A stretch of DNA of 64,000 nt from Naumannella cuiyingiana (GCF_013408305.1 NZ_JACBZS010000001.1:3348001-3412000), one strand, 5' to 3'. Shown: positions 28,861 through 38,067, numbered from the stretch's first letter. Translations and numbers: made by a program. The notes: a model not told the origin generated them from the sequence alone.

Positions 28861-29238
28861 TCAGCCGGTCCGCTCGAACGTCGCGTAGCTGCGGCACTCG
28901 GGACAGTCCTCGATCACCGGGTGGCGGCACCGGCCGACGTGGCGCAGGAACCTCGCTGCGGCGGCCGACCGGATGGCGCTTCGGTCCAGCCGGTCCGCCT
29001 CGGCGGACAGCAGCTCGGATCGGCGGGATCGCTGCGCGGGCAGGAGTTCCCGGATCTGCGCAATCCCGACCCCGGCCTCGCGCAGGCGATGCACGATACG
29101 CGCTGCGTCGACCTGTTGGGTGCTGAACTCGCGCTGGTTGGTGCCGGATCTGGAGGGTGCCAGGACGCCCTCGTCCTCCCAGTGTCGAAGGACATGTGTC
29201 GGTACGCCGACCAGGTCGGCCGCGGCGGAGATGCGCAT
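28861..29238 (-). CDS. MerR-family regulator with C-terminal Cys/His cluster
   Basis: A 125-aa MerR protein. Its HTH is RISAAADLVGVPTHVLRHWEDEGVLAP, and the dimer helix spans about residues 70-100. The C-terminus carries Cys104, His106, Cys112 and Cys115 (C-x-H-x5-C-x2-C), a possible zinc, iron or redox site. It is divergent from the MBL hydrolase at 29286, whose promoter has an 18-bp palindrome inside a 19-nt spacer. It is probably cotranscribed with DUF1697. The inducer is unknown. Confidence 0.88.
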   Translation of the reverse strand: MRISAAADLVGVPTHVLRHWEDEGVLAPSRSGTNQREFSTQQVDAARIVHRLREAGVGIAQIRELLPAQRSRRSELLSAEADRLDRSAIRSAAAARFLRHVGRCRHPVIEDCPECRSYATFERTG

Positions 29239-29247
29239 AGGGCAAGC

Positions 29248-29278
29248 TTGCCTTCAGGTCGACCTGAAGTCCTAGCGT
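29248..29278 (+). promoter_or_regulatory. MerR-type promoter of the MBL hydrolase
   Basis: A -35 TTGCCT (29248-29253), a 19-nt spacer and a -10 TAGCGT (29273-29278). The perfect 18-bp palindrome CTTCAGGTCGACCTGAAG (29252-29269) fills the spacer. The ATG at 29286 follows 7 nt later, so the mRNA is predicted to be leaderless. This is the classic arrangement of a MerR-activated promoter. Confidence 0.7.
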
Positions 29279-29285
29279 CTCGCGC

Positions 29286-30161
29286 ATGTACGTACGCTCG
29301 ATGGTCGCACCGCGCCGCGGCGATCGCCGTCTGCTCGCGCGTTACGCGGCCCTCGCCGATCGACCGCTGCCGCCGGCCCGCGGCACCGTGCGGCTGCAGA
29401 CCCTGCGGCAGCGTCCGCGGCCGGTACCGAGCAGGCTGACGTTCGAGCGGCTGGCCGGCGCCGACCAGCTCAGTCTGCAGTCGTTCGTCATCCATCATCG
29501 GGAGGCGACCATCCTGCTCGACCCGGCGTTCCCGCGGGAGGTGAATCGTCAGGTGATGCGCGAGCTTCAACCCATGTTGCGGCGTGCGGTGCAACCGCCC
29601 AGTGACCTGCTGCCCACCATGGACGCGCTGCGCGAGGCCGGTATCGACCCGGACCTGGCGCACAGCACGCACGCGCACTGGGACCATGTGTCGGGCCTCC
29701 TCGACCTGCCGGGCCTGCCGGCAGTGATGCACGCGGACGAGATCGCGTGGGCCGCCGAGGGTGAGCGGGCGCCCGTCGGTGGGGTACGCCGGGGGCTGGC
29801 CGGGCGGGAACTGCTCGAGTTCTCCCTCGACGGCCCGCCGATCCTCACCTTCGACCGCAGCCACGACCTGTTCGGCGATGGGACGGTACGCCTGGTCGAT
29901 CTGGCCGGGCACACCCCGGGCAGCGTGGGCGTCCTGCTGGCGACCGACGGGGGACCGGTGCTGCTGGTCGGCGACACCGCCTGGCACGGGCTGCAGATCG
30001 ACGAGCTGCGGCAGAGGTCGGGCTATCCCGGGTGCCTGGCCGACGAAGACCGCGAGCTGACCTGGCGTGCCCTGCATCGCCTGCACGTGCTCCAGGAGCA
30101 GTTGCCCGTCGTGCCCGCGCATGACCACCAGCGCGCCGCTGCCTGGCGTACCGGCCTCTAG
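29286..30161 (+). CDS. MBL-fold metallo-hydrolase
   Basis: A 291-aa protein. The metal-binding motif THAHWDH is seen near residue 125, then LAGHTPGSVGVLL (second His), LLVGDTAWH (bridging Asp) and the late VPAHDHQ. These give a binuclear metal site. Such enzymes include lactonases, glyoxalase II-like thioesterases and other hydrolases, and the substrate is not clear. A basic N-terminal segment of about 50 residues precedes the fold. It is controlled by the divergent MerR gene, by inference. The last 4 bp overlap the convergent RNase D gene. Confidence 0.88.
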   Translation: MYVRSMVAPRRGDRRLLARYAALADRPLPPARGTVRLQTLRQRPRPVPSRLTFERLAGADQLSLQSFVIHHREATILLDPAFPREVNRQVMRELQPMLRRAVQPPSDLLPTMDALREAGIDPDLAHSTHAHWDHVSGLLDLPGLPAVMHADEIAWAAEGERAPVGGVRRGLAGRELLEFSLDGPPILTFDRSHDLFGDGTVRLVDLAGHTPGSVGVLLATDGGPVLLVGDTAWHGLQIDELRQRSGYPGCLADEDRELTWRALHRLHVLQEQLPVVPAHDHQRAAAWRTGL

Positions 30162-31516
30162 GTGGCGGGCTGGAAGGCCGCGGCGAGCGCCGGTGCAACC
30201 AGGACGCGCTGCCAGGGTCGCGCGCCGAGCTGTTCCAGTTGGGCGGCAATGGTGGTGGCGTCGGCCGGTTCCGGCGGGGCCCAGGCGACCCGGCGCCAGT
30301 GTGCGGGAGTGATCAGGTTCTCGGCCGGCACGCCGAGATCGCCGGCCAGCGCATTGATCGCGTCGCGGGCGGCCAGCCAACGGGTATAGGCCTCCGGGCG
30401 GCTGCGGGCCCAACTGCGCGGCGGCGGCAACGCATCGCTCTTCACCCTCACGGGCGGTCGCTCGGCGGGGGGCAGCGCCAGCGCACGCTCGATCGCCTGC
30501 AACCAGTTCGTCTCGAACCGGCGGGCCATCCTGCGCTTGAAGCCGTCGACGCCGCGCAGCGCCGCGCGCCCGGGGCGGCGATCGGCGGCCAGCTCGGTGA
30601 TGGCCTTGTCGGCGACGATCTTGCCGGGCGCCTTGTCGTAGCGGCGCGCCAGTTCGTCGCGGGTCAGCCAGAGTTCGCGTACCACGGCGAGCTGCGCGGG
30701 CGTGCGCAACTGATGGATCCCGGCCGTGCGTCGCCACGGATCGGTGCGCGGTTCGGCCGGCACGGCCGCCCGCGCGGCGAGGTGGGCGAACTCCTGCTCG
30801 GCCCAGACCGTGCGTCCGGCCGCGGCGAGCTGTTCGGTCAGCCGGTCCCGCAGTTCGACCAACAGCTCGACGTCGAGGGCCGCGTAGTTCAGCCATGCCT
30901 CCGGCAGTGGGCGCGCCGACCAGTCGGCCATCGAGTGTTCCTTCGCCAGCCGCAGCCCGAAGGTCTCCTCGATCAGCGCGCCGAGACCGACCCGCGGCTT
31001 GCCCAGCAGCCGGCCGGCGAGCTCGGTGTCGAACAGCCGCGACGGCACCAGTCCGAGCTCGGCCAGGGACGGGGTGTCCTGGGAGGCGGCATGGATCACC
31101 CATTCCGCGTCGCCGATCACGCCGCCGAGCCCCGCCCAGTCCCGTTCGGCGAACGGCAACGGGTCGACCAGATGGGTGCCCGAGCCGGCCCGGCGCAGTT
31201 GCAGCAGGTAGGCGCGCGCGGAGTAGCGGTAGGCCTGTGCGCGTTCGGCGTCGACCGCCACCGGCCCGGTGCCGCCCGCCAGCGATTCCAGCATGGCGGC
31301 GAACGCGGCGTCGGTGTCGACGACGGCGGGTACGCCGTCGGCCGGCTCGGCCAGCAGCGGGAGCTGCGGGGCTTCCTCGCCCGCCGTGTCGTCGGGCTTG
31401 GTCGGGTCGTCGGGTTTGGTCGTGTCGTCGGGCTTGGTCGGGTTGTCGGGCTCGGCGGCGGCGGTGGGGGCCTCGTCGGCGGTCGACGCGCCCGGTGCGT
31501 CCGGAGCCGTGCTCAC
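30158..31516 (-). CDS. Ribonuclease D-like 3'-5' exonuclease with HRDC domain
   Basis: A 452-aa protein. Residues about 70-250 form a DEDD exonuclease domain: VAVDAERAQAYRYSARAYLLQL, then VIHAASQDTPSLAELGL, then LPEAWLNYAALDVELLVEL. HRDC-like helices follow, with a long C-terminal extension common in actinobacterial RNase D. The N-terminus carries PDDxTK hexapeptide repeats encoded by an 18-bp tandem repeat. The GTG start (31516) overlaps the DUF3000 stop as GTGA. It trims RNA 3' ends, for example tRNA precursors, in the cytoplasm. Confidence 0.9.
   Translation of the reverse strand: MSTAPDAPGASTADEAPTAAAEPDNPTKPDDTTKPDDPTKPDDTAGEEAPQLPLLAEPADGVPAVVDTDAAFAAMLESLAGGTGPVAVDAERAQAYRYSARAYLLQLRRAGSGTHLVDPLPFAERDWAGLGGVIGDAEWVIHAASQDTPSLAELGLVPSRLFDTELAGRLLGKPRVGLGALIEETFGLRLAKEHSMADWSARPLPEAWLNYAALDVELLVELRDRLTEQLAAAGRTVWAEQEFAHLAARAAVPAEPRTDPWRRTAGIHQLRTPAQLAVVRELWLTRDELARRYDKAPGKIVADKAITELAADRRPGRAALRGVDGFKRRMARRFETNWLQAIERALALPPAERPPVRVKSDALPPPRSWARSRPEAYTRWLAARDAINALAGDLGVPAENLITPAHWRRVAWAPPEPADATTIAAQLEQLGARPWQRVLVAPALAAAFQPAT
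31388..31455 (-). repeat. 18-bp tandem repeat inside the RNase D-like gene
   Basis: Units at 31388-31405, 31406-31423 and 31424-31441, with a partial unit to 31455, differ at only a few positions. They encode repeated PDDTTK/PDDPTK hexapeptides in a disordered, acidic N-terminal tail ahead of the exonuclease domain. Copy number is likely to vary between strains. Confidence 0.85.
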
Positions 31517-32124
31517 CGCGCCCCGCGGCGGCGGTCGGTGATCATCACGACGCCCTCCGGCAGTGGGGGCAGGCCCGCCATGGTGCACAGCAGGTCCTGC
31601 CAGGCGGCCAGGTGCGGCGCGAGCCCCGCGCCGTCGTCGAGCAGCGGCGTCCAGGACGCCCGAATCTCCATCTCGGCACGGGATTCTTCGTCGCCGAGCT
31701 GCCCGAAGGACTGGCTCGACACGCTGGTCACGGTGCCGCTGGGGTTGGTGAATCGCACGTCGCGGCTCTCCAGCGGCTCGGTCAGCCAGGACCAGCCGAC
31801 CGGATTGATCATGGGATCGGCGACCATCTCGGCGTCGATCTCGGCCCGGGCGAAGGTGACCAGCCGGAAGGTGCCGTCCCAGGCGCCGTTGCCCGCGGGA
31901 TCGTGCAGCAGGATCAGCCGGCCGTTGGCGATGTCGGCCTCCTCGCCGCCGGGTGCGTCCGGCCGGACCACATCGGCGCTGATCGCCACGGCGTGCGGAG
32001 CGATCCGCTGCGGCGCCGGCATGTCCTCGATGCGCACCTCGGCGCGCCAGGTCGCCCGGGCAAGCTCCGCACAGGCCCGCTGGAATGCCGCGGGCGTCAC
32101 CTCACTGCCGTTGATCGCCGCCAC
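31513..32124 (-). CDS. DUF3000 family protein
   Basis: A 203-aa protein. ISADVVRPDA, RLILLHDPAGNGAWDGTFRLVTFARAEID and WSWLTEPL fit the DUF3000 family of actinobacteria, which is usually found beside RNase D, as here. No function is established. The GTG at 32124 is chosen because TAGGCT (complement of 32132-32137) lies 7 nt upstream; a longer frame exists but starts in poorly conserved sequence. It is first gene of a unit with RNase D. Confidence 0.8.
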   Translation of the reverse strand: MAAINGSEVTPAAFQRACAELARATWRAEVRIEDMPAPQRIAPHAVAISADVVRPDAPGGEEADIANGRLILLHDPAGNGAWDGTFRLVTFARAEIDAEMVADPMINPVGWSWLTEPLESRDVRFTNPSGTVTSVSSQSFGQLGDEESRAEMEIRASWTPLLDDGAGLAPHLAAWQDLLCTMAGLPPLPEGVVMITDRRRGAR

Positions 32125-32210
32125 CTGCCCCAGCCTAGGCAAGGTCGGCCGCGGCGGTGCGCCCGACGCGCCGGTTCGACGGGCTGGCGGGCGCGCGGCA
32201 GGATGCACCC

Positions 32211-33287
32211 GTGCAGTGGGATGACTCGTCGCTGGTCCGCGCCGCGACCGGCCGACAGACCGACGGACCGGTACCCGTGTGGTTCATGCGACAGGCGGGG
32301 CGCTCCCTGCCCGAGTACCGCGCGGTCCGCGAGGGCACCACGATGCTGGAGAGCTGCCGGCGGCCCGAGCTGGTCGCCGAGATCACCCTGCAGCCGGTCC
32401 GCCGGCACGGCGTCGATGCGGCGATCTTCTTCTCCGACATCATGGTGCCGCTGGCCGCCGCCGGAATCGACCTCGACATCGTGCCGGGGACGGGTCCGGT
32501 GATCGCCGAGCCGATCCGCGATCTCGCCGCCGTTCGGGCGCTGCCGGAGCTGGACCCGGGCGCGCTCGGCTTCGTCACCGAGGCGGTCGGTGCGCTGACC
32601 GAGCAGCTCGGATCGGTGCCGCTGATCGGCTTCGCCGGTGCACCGTTCACGCTGGCCAGCTATCTGGTGGAGGGCGGTCCGAGCCGCGATCACGCGCGGA
32701 CCAAGGCGCTGATGGCGGCCGAGCCCCGGGTCTGGGCCGAGTTGTGCGAGAAGCTCGCCCGGATGTCGGCGACCTTTCTCGCCACCCAGGCGGCCGCCGG
32801 CGCGGCGGCGGTCCAGCTCTTCGACTCCTGGGTCGGCTCGCTGGCGCCGGCCGACTATCGCGAGCACGTCGCACCGCACTCCGCGGCGATCCTGGCGCAG
32901 ATCGGCCGCGAGCACCCGGGCGTACCGCGGATCCACTTCGGGGTCGGCACCGGCGAGCTGTTGTCCGACATGGCCGCGGCCGGCGCGGACGTGATCGGCG
33001 TGGACTGGCGGGTGCCGCTGGCCGAGGCGGCGCGACGCACCGGCGGCGGGTACGCCGTCCAGGGCAATCTCGACCCGGCGCTGCTCGGCGCACCCTGGCC
33101 GGTCCTGGCAGAGCGGGTCCGCCGGGTCATCCGCAGCGGCGCCCACGCGCCCGGCCACATCTTCAATCTCGGCCACGGCGTGCCACCGCAGACCGACCCC
33201 GCGGTGCTCACGCGTATCGTCGAGCTGGTCCACGCGGAGTCCGCGCAACTACGCGCGGCCGAACAGGCAGGAGCGGGCGAGCGGTGA
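32211..33287 (+). CDS. hemE: Uroporphyrinogen decarboxylase
   Basis: A 358-aa protein of normal length. The signature [17 protein letters not shown] near the N-terminus, [37 protein letters not shown] and [13 protein letters not shown] are all present. It converts uroporphyrinogen III to coproporphyrinogen III in haem synthesis. The GTG at 32211 is chosen because CAGGAT (32199-32204) lies 6 nt before it, exactly as at the PPK2 gene; upstream frame to 32157 lacks family similarity. It overlaps hemQ by GTGA. Confidence 0.96.
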   Translation: MQWDDSSLVRAATGRQTDGPVPVWFMRQAGRSLPEYRAVREGTTMLESCRRPELVAEITLQPVRRHGVDAAIFFSDIMVPLAAAGIDLDIVPGTGPVIAEPIRDLAAVRALPELDPGALGFVTEAVGALTEQLGSVPLIGFAGAPFTLASYLVEGGPSRDHARTKALMAAEPRVWAELCEKLARMSATFLATQAAAGAAAVQLFDSWVGSLAPADYREHVAPHSAAILAQIGREHPGVPRIHFGVGTGELLSDMAAAGADVIGVDWRVPLAEAARRTGGGYAVQGNLDPALLGAPWPVLAERVRRVIRSGAHAPGHIFNLGHGVPPQTDPAVLTRIVELVHAESAQLRAAEQAGAGER

Positions 33288-33970
33288 AGGCGCGGGAGAT
33301 CAACGAGACGATCCGCTACACCATGTGGTCGGTGTTCGCGCGCGGCGCGGCACCGCCGGCCGAGGCCGCCGCCGACGCGCTGGAACGGGTGGCGCGGGCC
33401 ACCGAGGGCGCCGACCTGGACATCCGGGGCTGGTACGACGTGGCGGGGCTGCGCGCCGATGCCGATCTGATGGTCTGGTGGCATGCGCCCGACTCGGCGA
33501 CGCTGCAGGACGCCTACCTGGCGCTCCGGGCCAGCGAGCTGGGCGCGTTCCTGGAGCCGGTCTGGTCCCAGCTTGCGCTGCACCGGCCCGCCGAGTTCAA
33601 CAAGGGCCACGTCCCGGCGTTCATGTCCGGCGAGCAGGCCAGGGACTTCGTCTGCGTCTACCCGTTCGTCCGGTCGCTGGAGTGGTACCTGCTGCCCGAC
33701 GACGAGCGGCGCGACATGCTCCGCGAGCACGGGATGCTGGCCCGCGACTATCCGGATGTCCGCGCCAACACGGTGAGCGCGTTCGCGCTGGGCGACTACG
33801 AGTGGATGCTGGCCTTCGAGGCCGACGAGCTGCACCGGATCGTCGATCTGATGCGGGCGCTGCGCGCGGCGCGGGCCCGCCGGCACACCCGCGAGGAGGT
33901 GCCGTTCTTCACCGGTCGGCGCCGCGAACTCGCCGACATCGTGACGAGCTGGTCGGCGGCCGGCTCATGA
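33284..33970 (+). CDS. hemQ: Coproheme decarboxylase HemQ (chlorite dismutase fold)
   Basis: A 228-aa protein. It has [35 protein letters not shown] and FNKGHVPAF, followed by [38 protein letters not shown]; the central part of that stretch contains the proximal His region and a conserved Tyr. It finishes haem b in the coproporphyrin-dependent pathway of actinobacteria and firmicutes by decarboxylating coproheme. Cotranscription with hemE supports the assignment. HemY and HemH are not in the window. Confidence 0.94.
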   Translation: MKAREINETIRYTMWSVFARGAAPPAEAAADALERVARATEGADLDIRGWYDVAGLRADADLMVWWHAPDSATLQDAYLALRASELGAFLEPVWSQLALHRPAEFNKGHVPAFMSGEQARDFVCVYPFVRSLEWYLLPDDERRDMLREHGMLARDYPDVRANTVSAFALGDYEWMLAFEADELHRIVDLMRALRAARARRHTREEVPFFTGRRRELADIVTSWSAAGS

Positions 33971-33989
33971 TCGCCGCGGGTCCGCGACG

Positions 33990-34865
33990 ATGATCGTCGC
34001 CGCCGCCGACGGTTCCGCATTGGGCAATCCCGGCCCCGCGGGCTGGTGCTGGTTCATCGACACCGACCGCTGGGCCGCCGGCGGCTGGGCCCACGGCACC
34101 AACAACATGGGCGAGCTGATGGCGGTGCTGGACCTGTTGCGGGCCACCGCGGGCAGCGACGAGCCGCTGCTGGTGCTCTGCGACAGCCAGTACGTGATCA
34201 ACGCGATCACCAAGTGGATGGCGAACTGGAAGCGCCGCGGCTGGAAGAAGGCCGACGGCAAGCCGGTACTGAACCAGGAGCTGCTGCGCGAACTGGACAT
34301 CGCGATGACCGGCCGCACCGTGGACTTCCAGTGGGTGAAGGGCCATGCCGGGCACGCGCTCAACGAGGCGGCCGACGAGCGAGCCCGGGCGGCCGCATCG
34401 GCGTACCAGCGCGGTGGGCGCCCGGACGCCGGCCCCGGATTCGGCGGCGAGCCGGTTGCGGGTACGCCCGCCCCGGCCGGCGACGCCGGCGAGAGCGAGC
34501 CCGAGGCGCTGTTCGCACTGGAGCCCACCGACACCGAGCAGGTGGTGGCGGCGGAACGCGAGCTGCTCGATCCGGCGGTACGCGGCGACGTGGGCCGCCT
34601 TGCCGCGCTGCTCGCGCCCGAGTGGGTCGAGATCGGCGCGTCGGGCCGCCTGTGGAACCGGGCGGACATGATCGATGCCCTGGCCGCGGATCCGGCCTGC
34701 GACGCGAGCCTGGAACTGCTGGAGGCACGCCCGCTCGGCCAGGATGTGATGCTGCTGGTCTGGCGCGCGGTCGAACCGGGGGAGAGTCGGCTGCGCAGCT
34801 CGGTGTGGCGGCGTACCGCGTCGGGCTGGCGGCAGGTGTTCGCGCAGGGTACGCGCGAGCCCTGA
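33990..34865 (+). CDS. RNase H1 fused to a DUF4440/SnoaL-like domain
   Basis: A 291-aa protein. Residues 1-135 are a type 1 RNase H with catalytic acids in AADGSALGNPGP, NNMGELMAVLDLL, VLCDSQYVINAI and NEAADERAR, and the WVKGHAGH loop. A Gly/Ala/Pro linker follows. Residues about 185-290 (LDPAVRGDVGRLAALLAPEWVEIGASGRLWNR to SSVWRRTASGWRQVFAQGT) form a DUF4440/NTF2-like domain. It degrades RNA in RNA-DNA hybrids; the second domain may bind a ligand or partner. It lies 19 bp after hemQ and ends at a hairpin. Confidence 0.88.
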   Translation: MIVAAADGSALGNPGPAGWCWFIDTDRWAAGGWAHGTNNMGELMAVLDLLRATAGSDEPLLVLCDSQYVINAITKWMANWKRRGWKKADGKPVLNQELLRELDIAMTGRTVDFQWVKGHAGHALNEAADERARAAASAYQRGGRPDAGPGFGGEPVAGTPAPAGDAGESEPEALFALEPTDTEQVVAAERELLDPAVRGDVGRLAALLAPEWVEIGASGRLWNRADMIDALAADPACDASLELLEARPLGQDVMLLVWRAVEPGESRLRSSVWRRTASGWRQVFAQGTREP

Positions 34866-34868
34866 GCA

Positions 34869-34903
34869 CCTGAGTGGGGAATCCCGAGCGGGAGTCCCTC
34901 AGG
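34869..34903. terminator. Bidirectional hairpin between the RNase H and DUF368 genes
   Basis: The sequence folds as CCTGAG-GGGAATCCCG with CGGGAGTCCC-CTCAGG, apart from a TG bulge and one mismatch, giving about 15 paired bases. It sits exactly between two convergent stop codons and overlaps the second. There is no long T-run, as is common in high-GC actinobacteria. Confidence 0.6.
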
Positions 34904-35894
34904 CGGCGCGGGCCGGCTTCGGTTGCGGGGTCATCCGGCGCTCCACCAGCCACAGGACCAGGACCACCGCCACGCCCAGGACGAAGAGTCCGACGGCCGG
35001 CCACGGGTCGGGCCCGGGCGCCCGGAACGAACCGTCGGCGCCCTGCCACGGCCACAGCGCCCGGAGCGAACCCGCCATCAGGCCGAGCATCACCAGCAGG
35101 GTCCAGCGCCGGTGCTCGCGGAGCAGCCAACTGAGCACCTGGACGAAGGTGGCGAGGCCGACGATCGCCCCCAGGGCGAAGACACCGAGATAGCTCGCGT
35201 TGCGGTCGCTGACCGCGGCCAGGGTCGGCGCGTACAGGCCCATCGCCAGCAGCAGGAAGGAACCGGAGACGCCCGGCACGACCAGGGCGCAGATGGCGAT
35301 CGCGGCGGCGAGGAAGACCAGGGGCAGCGGCGGTTCGGTCGCCGACCGGGCGGGGTCGCGCAGGCCGAGCAGCAGGAACAGGGCAACGGCTGCGGCCGCG
35401 ACCACGGCGAACTCCAGGACGCGTCGGCCCGCGCCGCCGGGCGCCCTGGTCTGGGTACGCAGCATCGAGATCGGCACCAGCAGGCTGGCCAGCACCATCC
35501 CGGCAAACAGGGCCCGGGACAGTTCGGGGGAGTCCTCGACGAAACCGTGCATGATCCCGGACAGTGCGACGATCGCGGTGCCCATGCCGATCAGTGCCGG
35601 AATCACCAGCGACCAGCGCACGTCGCCCAGCTCGGACCTGAACGCCGCGCCCCGCGTCTGTCCGTGCGGCGGGCGGATCAGCGAGACGAAGCCGCGCACC
35701 ACCTTCGCGGCCGAGCCGATCAGGTCGTCGTAGCAGCCGACGACCAGGGCCACCGTGCCGCCGGAGACGCCGGGTACCAGTTCGGCCATGCCGATCAGGA
35801 TGCCGCGCAGCCAGTTGCCGAGCAGGCCGAGGAGCGAGGGTCGGGAGGAGCCGGCACGGTCGGCCGGGGTGAGTGGGCGCGCGCTGGACGTCAT
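34899..35894 (-). CDS. DUF368 membrane protein, likely undecaprenyl-phosphate translocase (PopT-like)
   Basis: A 331-aa protein with about eight to nine membrane helices. The N-terminal signature GMAELVPGVSGGTVALVVGCYDDLI and the internal repeat ALVVPGVSGSFLLLAMGLY define DUF368. Proteins of this family (PopT) recycle undecaprenyl phosphate across the cytoplasmic membrane for cell-envelope synthesis, as shown in other bacteria. TAGGCT (complement of 35928-35933) and a GGAG site support the ATG. The last bases overlap the hairpin at 34869-34903. Confidence 0.88.
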   Translation of the reverse strand: MTSSARPLTPADRAGSSRPSLLGLLGNWLRGILIGMAELVPGVSGGTVALVVGCYDDLIGSAAKVVRGFVSLIRPPHGQTRGAAFRSELGDVRWSLVIPALIGMGTAIVALSGIMHGFVEDSPELSRALFAGMVLASLLVPISMLRTQTRAPGGAGRRVLEFAVVAAAAVALFLLLGLRDPARSATEPPLPLVFLAAAIAICALVVPGVSGSFLLLAMGLYAPTLAAVSDRNASYLGVFALGAIVGLATFVQVLSWLLREHRRWTLLVMLGLMAGSLRALWPWQGADGSFRAPGPDPWPAVGLFVLGVAVVLVLWLVERRMTPQPKPARAA

Positions 35895-35985
35895 GACTCC
35901 GGTGGGGGTGGGAGGTACTGAGCGGTCAGCCTAGCCGCGTCGACGCCGATTCCCCATTCGCGGCGCAGCGGCGCCGACGCGGGAC

Positions 35986-36420
35986 TCAGCCCTGCGCCGG
36001 CTCCAGGGTCATGCTCAGCGAGTTGATGCAGTAGCGCAGATCGGTCGGGGTGCCGTAGCCCTCGCCGGAGAAGACGTGGCCGAGGTGGGAGTCGCAGGCG
36101 GCGCAGCGTACCTCCGTGCGCGGCATGCCGGGCAGCGAGCGGTCCTCGATGTAGCGGATCGCCTCATTGCCGGTCGGGGCGTAGAAGCTCGGCCAGCCGC
36201 AGTGGGAGTCGAACTTGGTGTCACTGCGGAACAGCTCCTCGCCGCAGGCGCGACAGCGATAGACGCCCTCGGTCTTGGTGTCGGTGTACTCGCCGACGAA
36301 CGGACGCTCGGTGCCGGCCTCGCGGAGCACGTGGTACTCGTCGGGGCTGAGTTGGGCCCGCCACTCGTCCTCGGTCTTCAGGACCTTCAGCTTCGGGGCA
36401 TCCTGCGGGGTGTTGGTCAT
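35986..36420 (-). CDS. msrB: Peptide methionine (R)-S-oxide reductase
   Basis: A 144-aa protein. Zinc cysteines are in [11 protein letters not shown] and [14 protein letters not shown]. The core reads [13 protein letters not shown], and the catalytic Cys is in [10 protein letters not shown]. It reduces methionine-R-sulfoxide in proteins with thioredoxin. The ATG at 36420 has an AAGGAG site 7 nt upstream and agrees with the family start. It stands alone between the ABC exporter and DUF368 genes. Confidence 0.97.
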   Translation of the reverse strand: MTNTPQDAPKLKVLKTEDEWRAQLSPDEYHVLREAGTERPFVGEYTDTKTEGVYRCRACGEELFRSDTKFDSHCGWPSFYAPTGNEAIRYIEDRSLPGMPRTEVRCAACDSHLGHVFSGEGYGTPTDLRYCINSLSMTLEPAQG

Positions 36421-36508
36421 GATCAACTCCTTCCGTCCGGGCAAACCGTGCCGTCGGTGCAACGCGGGAGGGGACCAGCGTATTCCACCGGTCCCGCGGC
36501 TCACGTCG

Positions 36509-37276
36509 TCAGGCGTGCACATCGCGGCGGTCGAGGTACCGGGCGGCGAGGACGGTCACGGCAGCGGTGAGCAGCACGCTCGCGATCAGCAGCGCGACCA
36601 CGGTTGGGGCGGTGAGCCGGCCGCTGTCGCCGAAGGTGCCGGTGGCCAGTTGGGTGCTGCGCGCGGTGACCGCATAGGGCAGCAGGTACGCCACCCCGGG
36701 CAGCTTCGCCATCAGCGCGACGGCCGCGACGCCCGCCCCGGCGGCGGCGATGGCCACGGGGACGGCGACGGACCGGATCGCCAGCGACAGGGCCGACTGG
36801 AGGGCGACCACCGGCAGCGTGGCGATGATCAGGACCGCGGTGATGGCGAAGTAGCGCGCCGGCAACATGCCGGGCAGGCCGAACAGCAGCGTGCCGGCGG
36901 CGATCACGACGAGCAGCAGCAGCACCTGCATGGCCGCCGCCAGCAGGCCGATGGCCAGAGTCTTCGACAACACGATCTGCCAGGACGGGACCGGCGTGGT
37001 CATCAGGGCGTTCCAGTTGCCGTCGCGGTGTTCCGTGCGCCAAGCCAGCGAGGCCAGGATGGCGAGCCCGAGGGTGAGCGGGAGCAGACCGTAGAACACG
37101 AGCGACCGCAGCCACAGGGTGTGCCAGCCGTCGGCGAGCGGCTCGCCGGAGACGACGGTGGTGAACGCGCCCGCGAAGACCATGATCACGGGCAGCCCGA
37201 CCACGACGCTCCAGCCGAGCGAGCGCCTGAGCTTGCCCAGCTCGGTGGCGACGCCGGCGAACAGATCGGTGGCCAT
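36509..37276 (-). CDS. ABC-2 type exporter permease (second permease)
   Basis: A 255-aa membrane protein with about six helices. It begins [30 protein letters not shown] and contains [28 protein letters not shown], the loop pattern of lantibiotic-immunity (LanG/MutG-like) permeases. It lies 2 bp after the other permease gene. With that permease and the ATPase at 38064 it forms a likely LanFEG-type exporter for a peptide antibiotic or lipid-active compound. Confidence 0.8.
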   Translation of the reverse strand: MATDLFAGVATELGKLRRSLGWSVVVGLPVIMVFAGAFTTVVSGEPLADGWHTLWLRSLVFYGLLPLTLGLAILASLAWRTEHRDGNWNALMTTPVPSWQIVLSKTLAIGLLAAAMQVLLLLVVIAAGTLLFGLPGMLPARYFAITAVLIIATLPVVALQSALSLAIRSVAVPVAIAAAGAGVAAVALMAKLPGVAYLLPYAVTARSTQLATGTFGDSGRLTAPTVVALLIASVLLTAAVTVLAARYLDRRDVHA

Positions 37277-37278
37277 GA

Positions 37279-38067
37279 TCAGCCCTCCCTGCGGTCGAAT
37301 GCGTTGGTGAGAAGACCGAACAGCGCGGCTGCGACGACGAACATGACGAGCACGCCGAGGTAGTCCGGCGTGCGGATGATCAGGTGGCCGTCCTGGTAGC
37401 GCGCGGCCTCGGCCAGCGAGTAGTAACCCCACGGCGTGGCGTGGGCGAACCAGACGGGCAGGCCGGTCGCGAAGACTCCGATCACCGTGCCGACGAGGCC
37501 GATGCCGAGGGTGACGAGCTGGTTGCCGATCTTCGCCGCCAGCAGCAGGTGGCCGGCGAGCACGACGATGTTGATCAGCAGGGCGCAGGCGGCGTACCCC
37601 GCCCACAGCCCCGCCGGCACCGCGGTTCGGATGCCGGCAAGCCGCCCCAGTCCCAGGATGGCGAGGTTGGTGGCGATCGCGACGCAGGTGAGGATGCTCG
37701 CGCCGATGATCAGCTTGGCCCGGCACAGGGCGCCGGGGGCCGTGCCGCTGGTCTGGTTCATCAGCCAGCCGTTGCCGCGGTGCTCGATGTCGATCAACCG
37801 GCTGGCGATGACGGCGATCAACAGCGGGCAGAGCAGGGGCGCGGACCGGGAGAGCCCGGCGAGCACCACGGTCCAGTCCCTGGTGGCCGGGTCGGTGAAC
37901 TCGGCGCTGGACACGGTCGTCAGCATGACCACGCCCGCCTGGGCGACGACGAGCACGGCGGCGAGCATCCCGATGCGCAGGTGGCGCAGCTTGGCCAGCT
38001 CGTTGATCAGCACCGCCGACCGCGACGCCACGCCGGCCGACCGCCGGGCCTCGGTGGTCGCGATCAC
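37279..38067 (-). CDS. ABC-2 type exporter permease (first permease)
   Basis: A 262-aa membrane protein with about six helices. LINELAKLRHLRIGMLAAVLVVAQAG at the start and DIEHRGNGWLMNQTSGTAPGALCRAKLIIG in the middle match LanE/MutE-type permeases. The start overlaps the ATPase gene by 4 bp. It is similar in layout to its neighbour, so the channel is probably a heterodimer. Confidence 0.8.
   Translation of the reverse strand: MIATTEARRSAGVASRSAVLINELAKLRHLRIGMLAAVLVVAQAGVVMLTTVSSAEFTDPATRDWTVVLAGLSRSAPLLCPLLIAVIASRLIDIEHRGNGWLMNQTSGTAPGALCRAKLIIGASILTCVAIATNLAILGLGRLAGIRTAVPAGLWAGYAACALLINIVVLAGHLLLAAKIGNQLVTLGIGLVGTVIGVFATGLPVWFAHATPWGYYSLAEAARYQDGHLIIRTPDYLGVLVMFVVAAALFGLLTNAFDRREG

Noticed and set aside
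28861-29238. Calling the MerR regulator a second SoxR because its target dyad looks similar
   Set aside because: Cysteine spacing is C-x-H-x5-C-x2-C, not the C-x2-C-x-C-x5-C of SoxR, and the dyad core differs.
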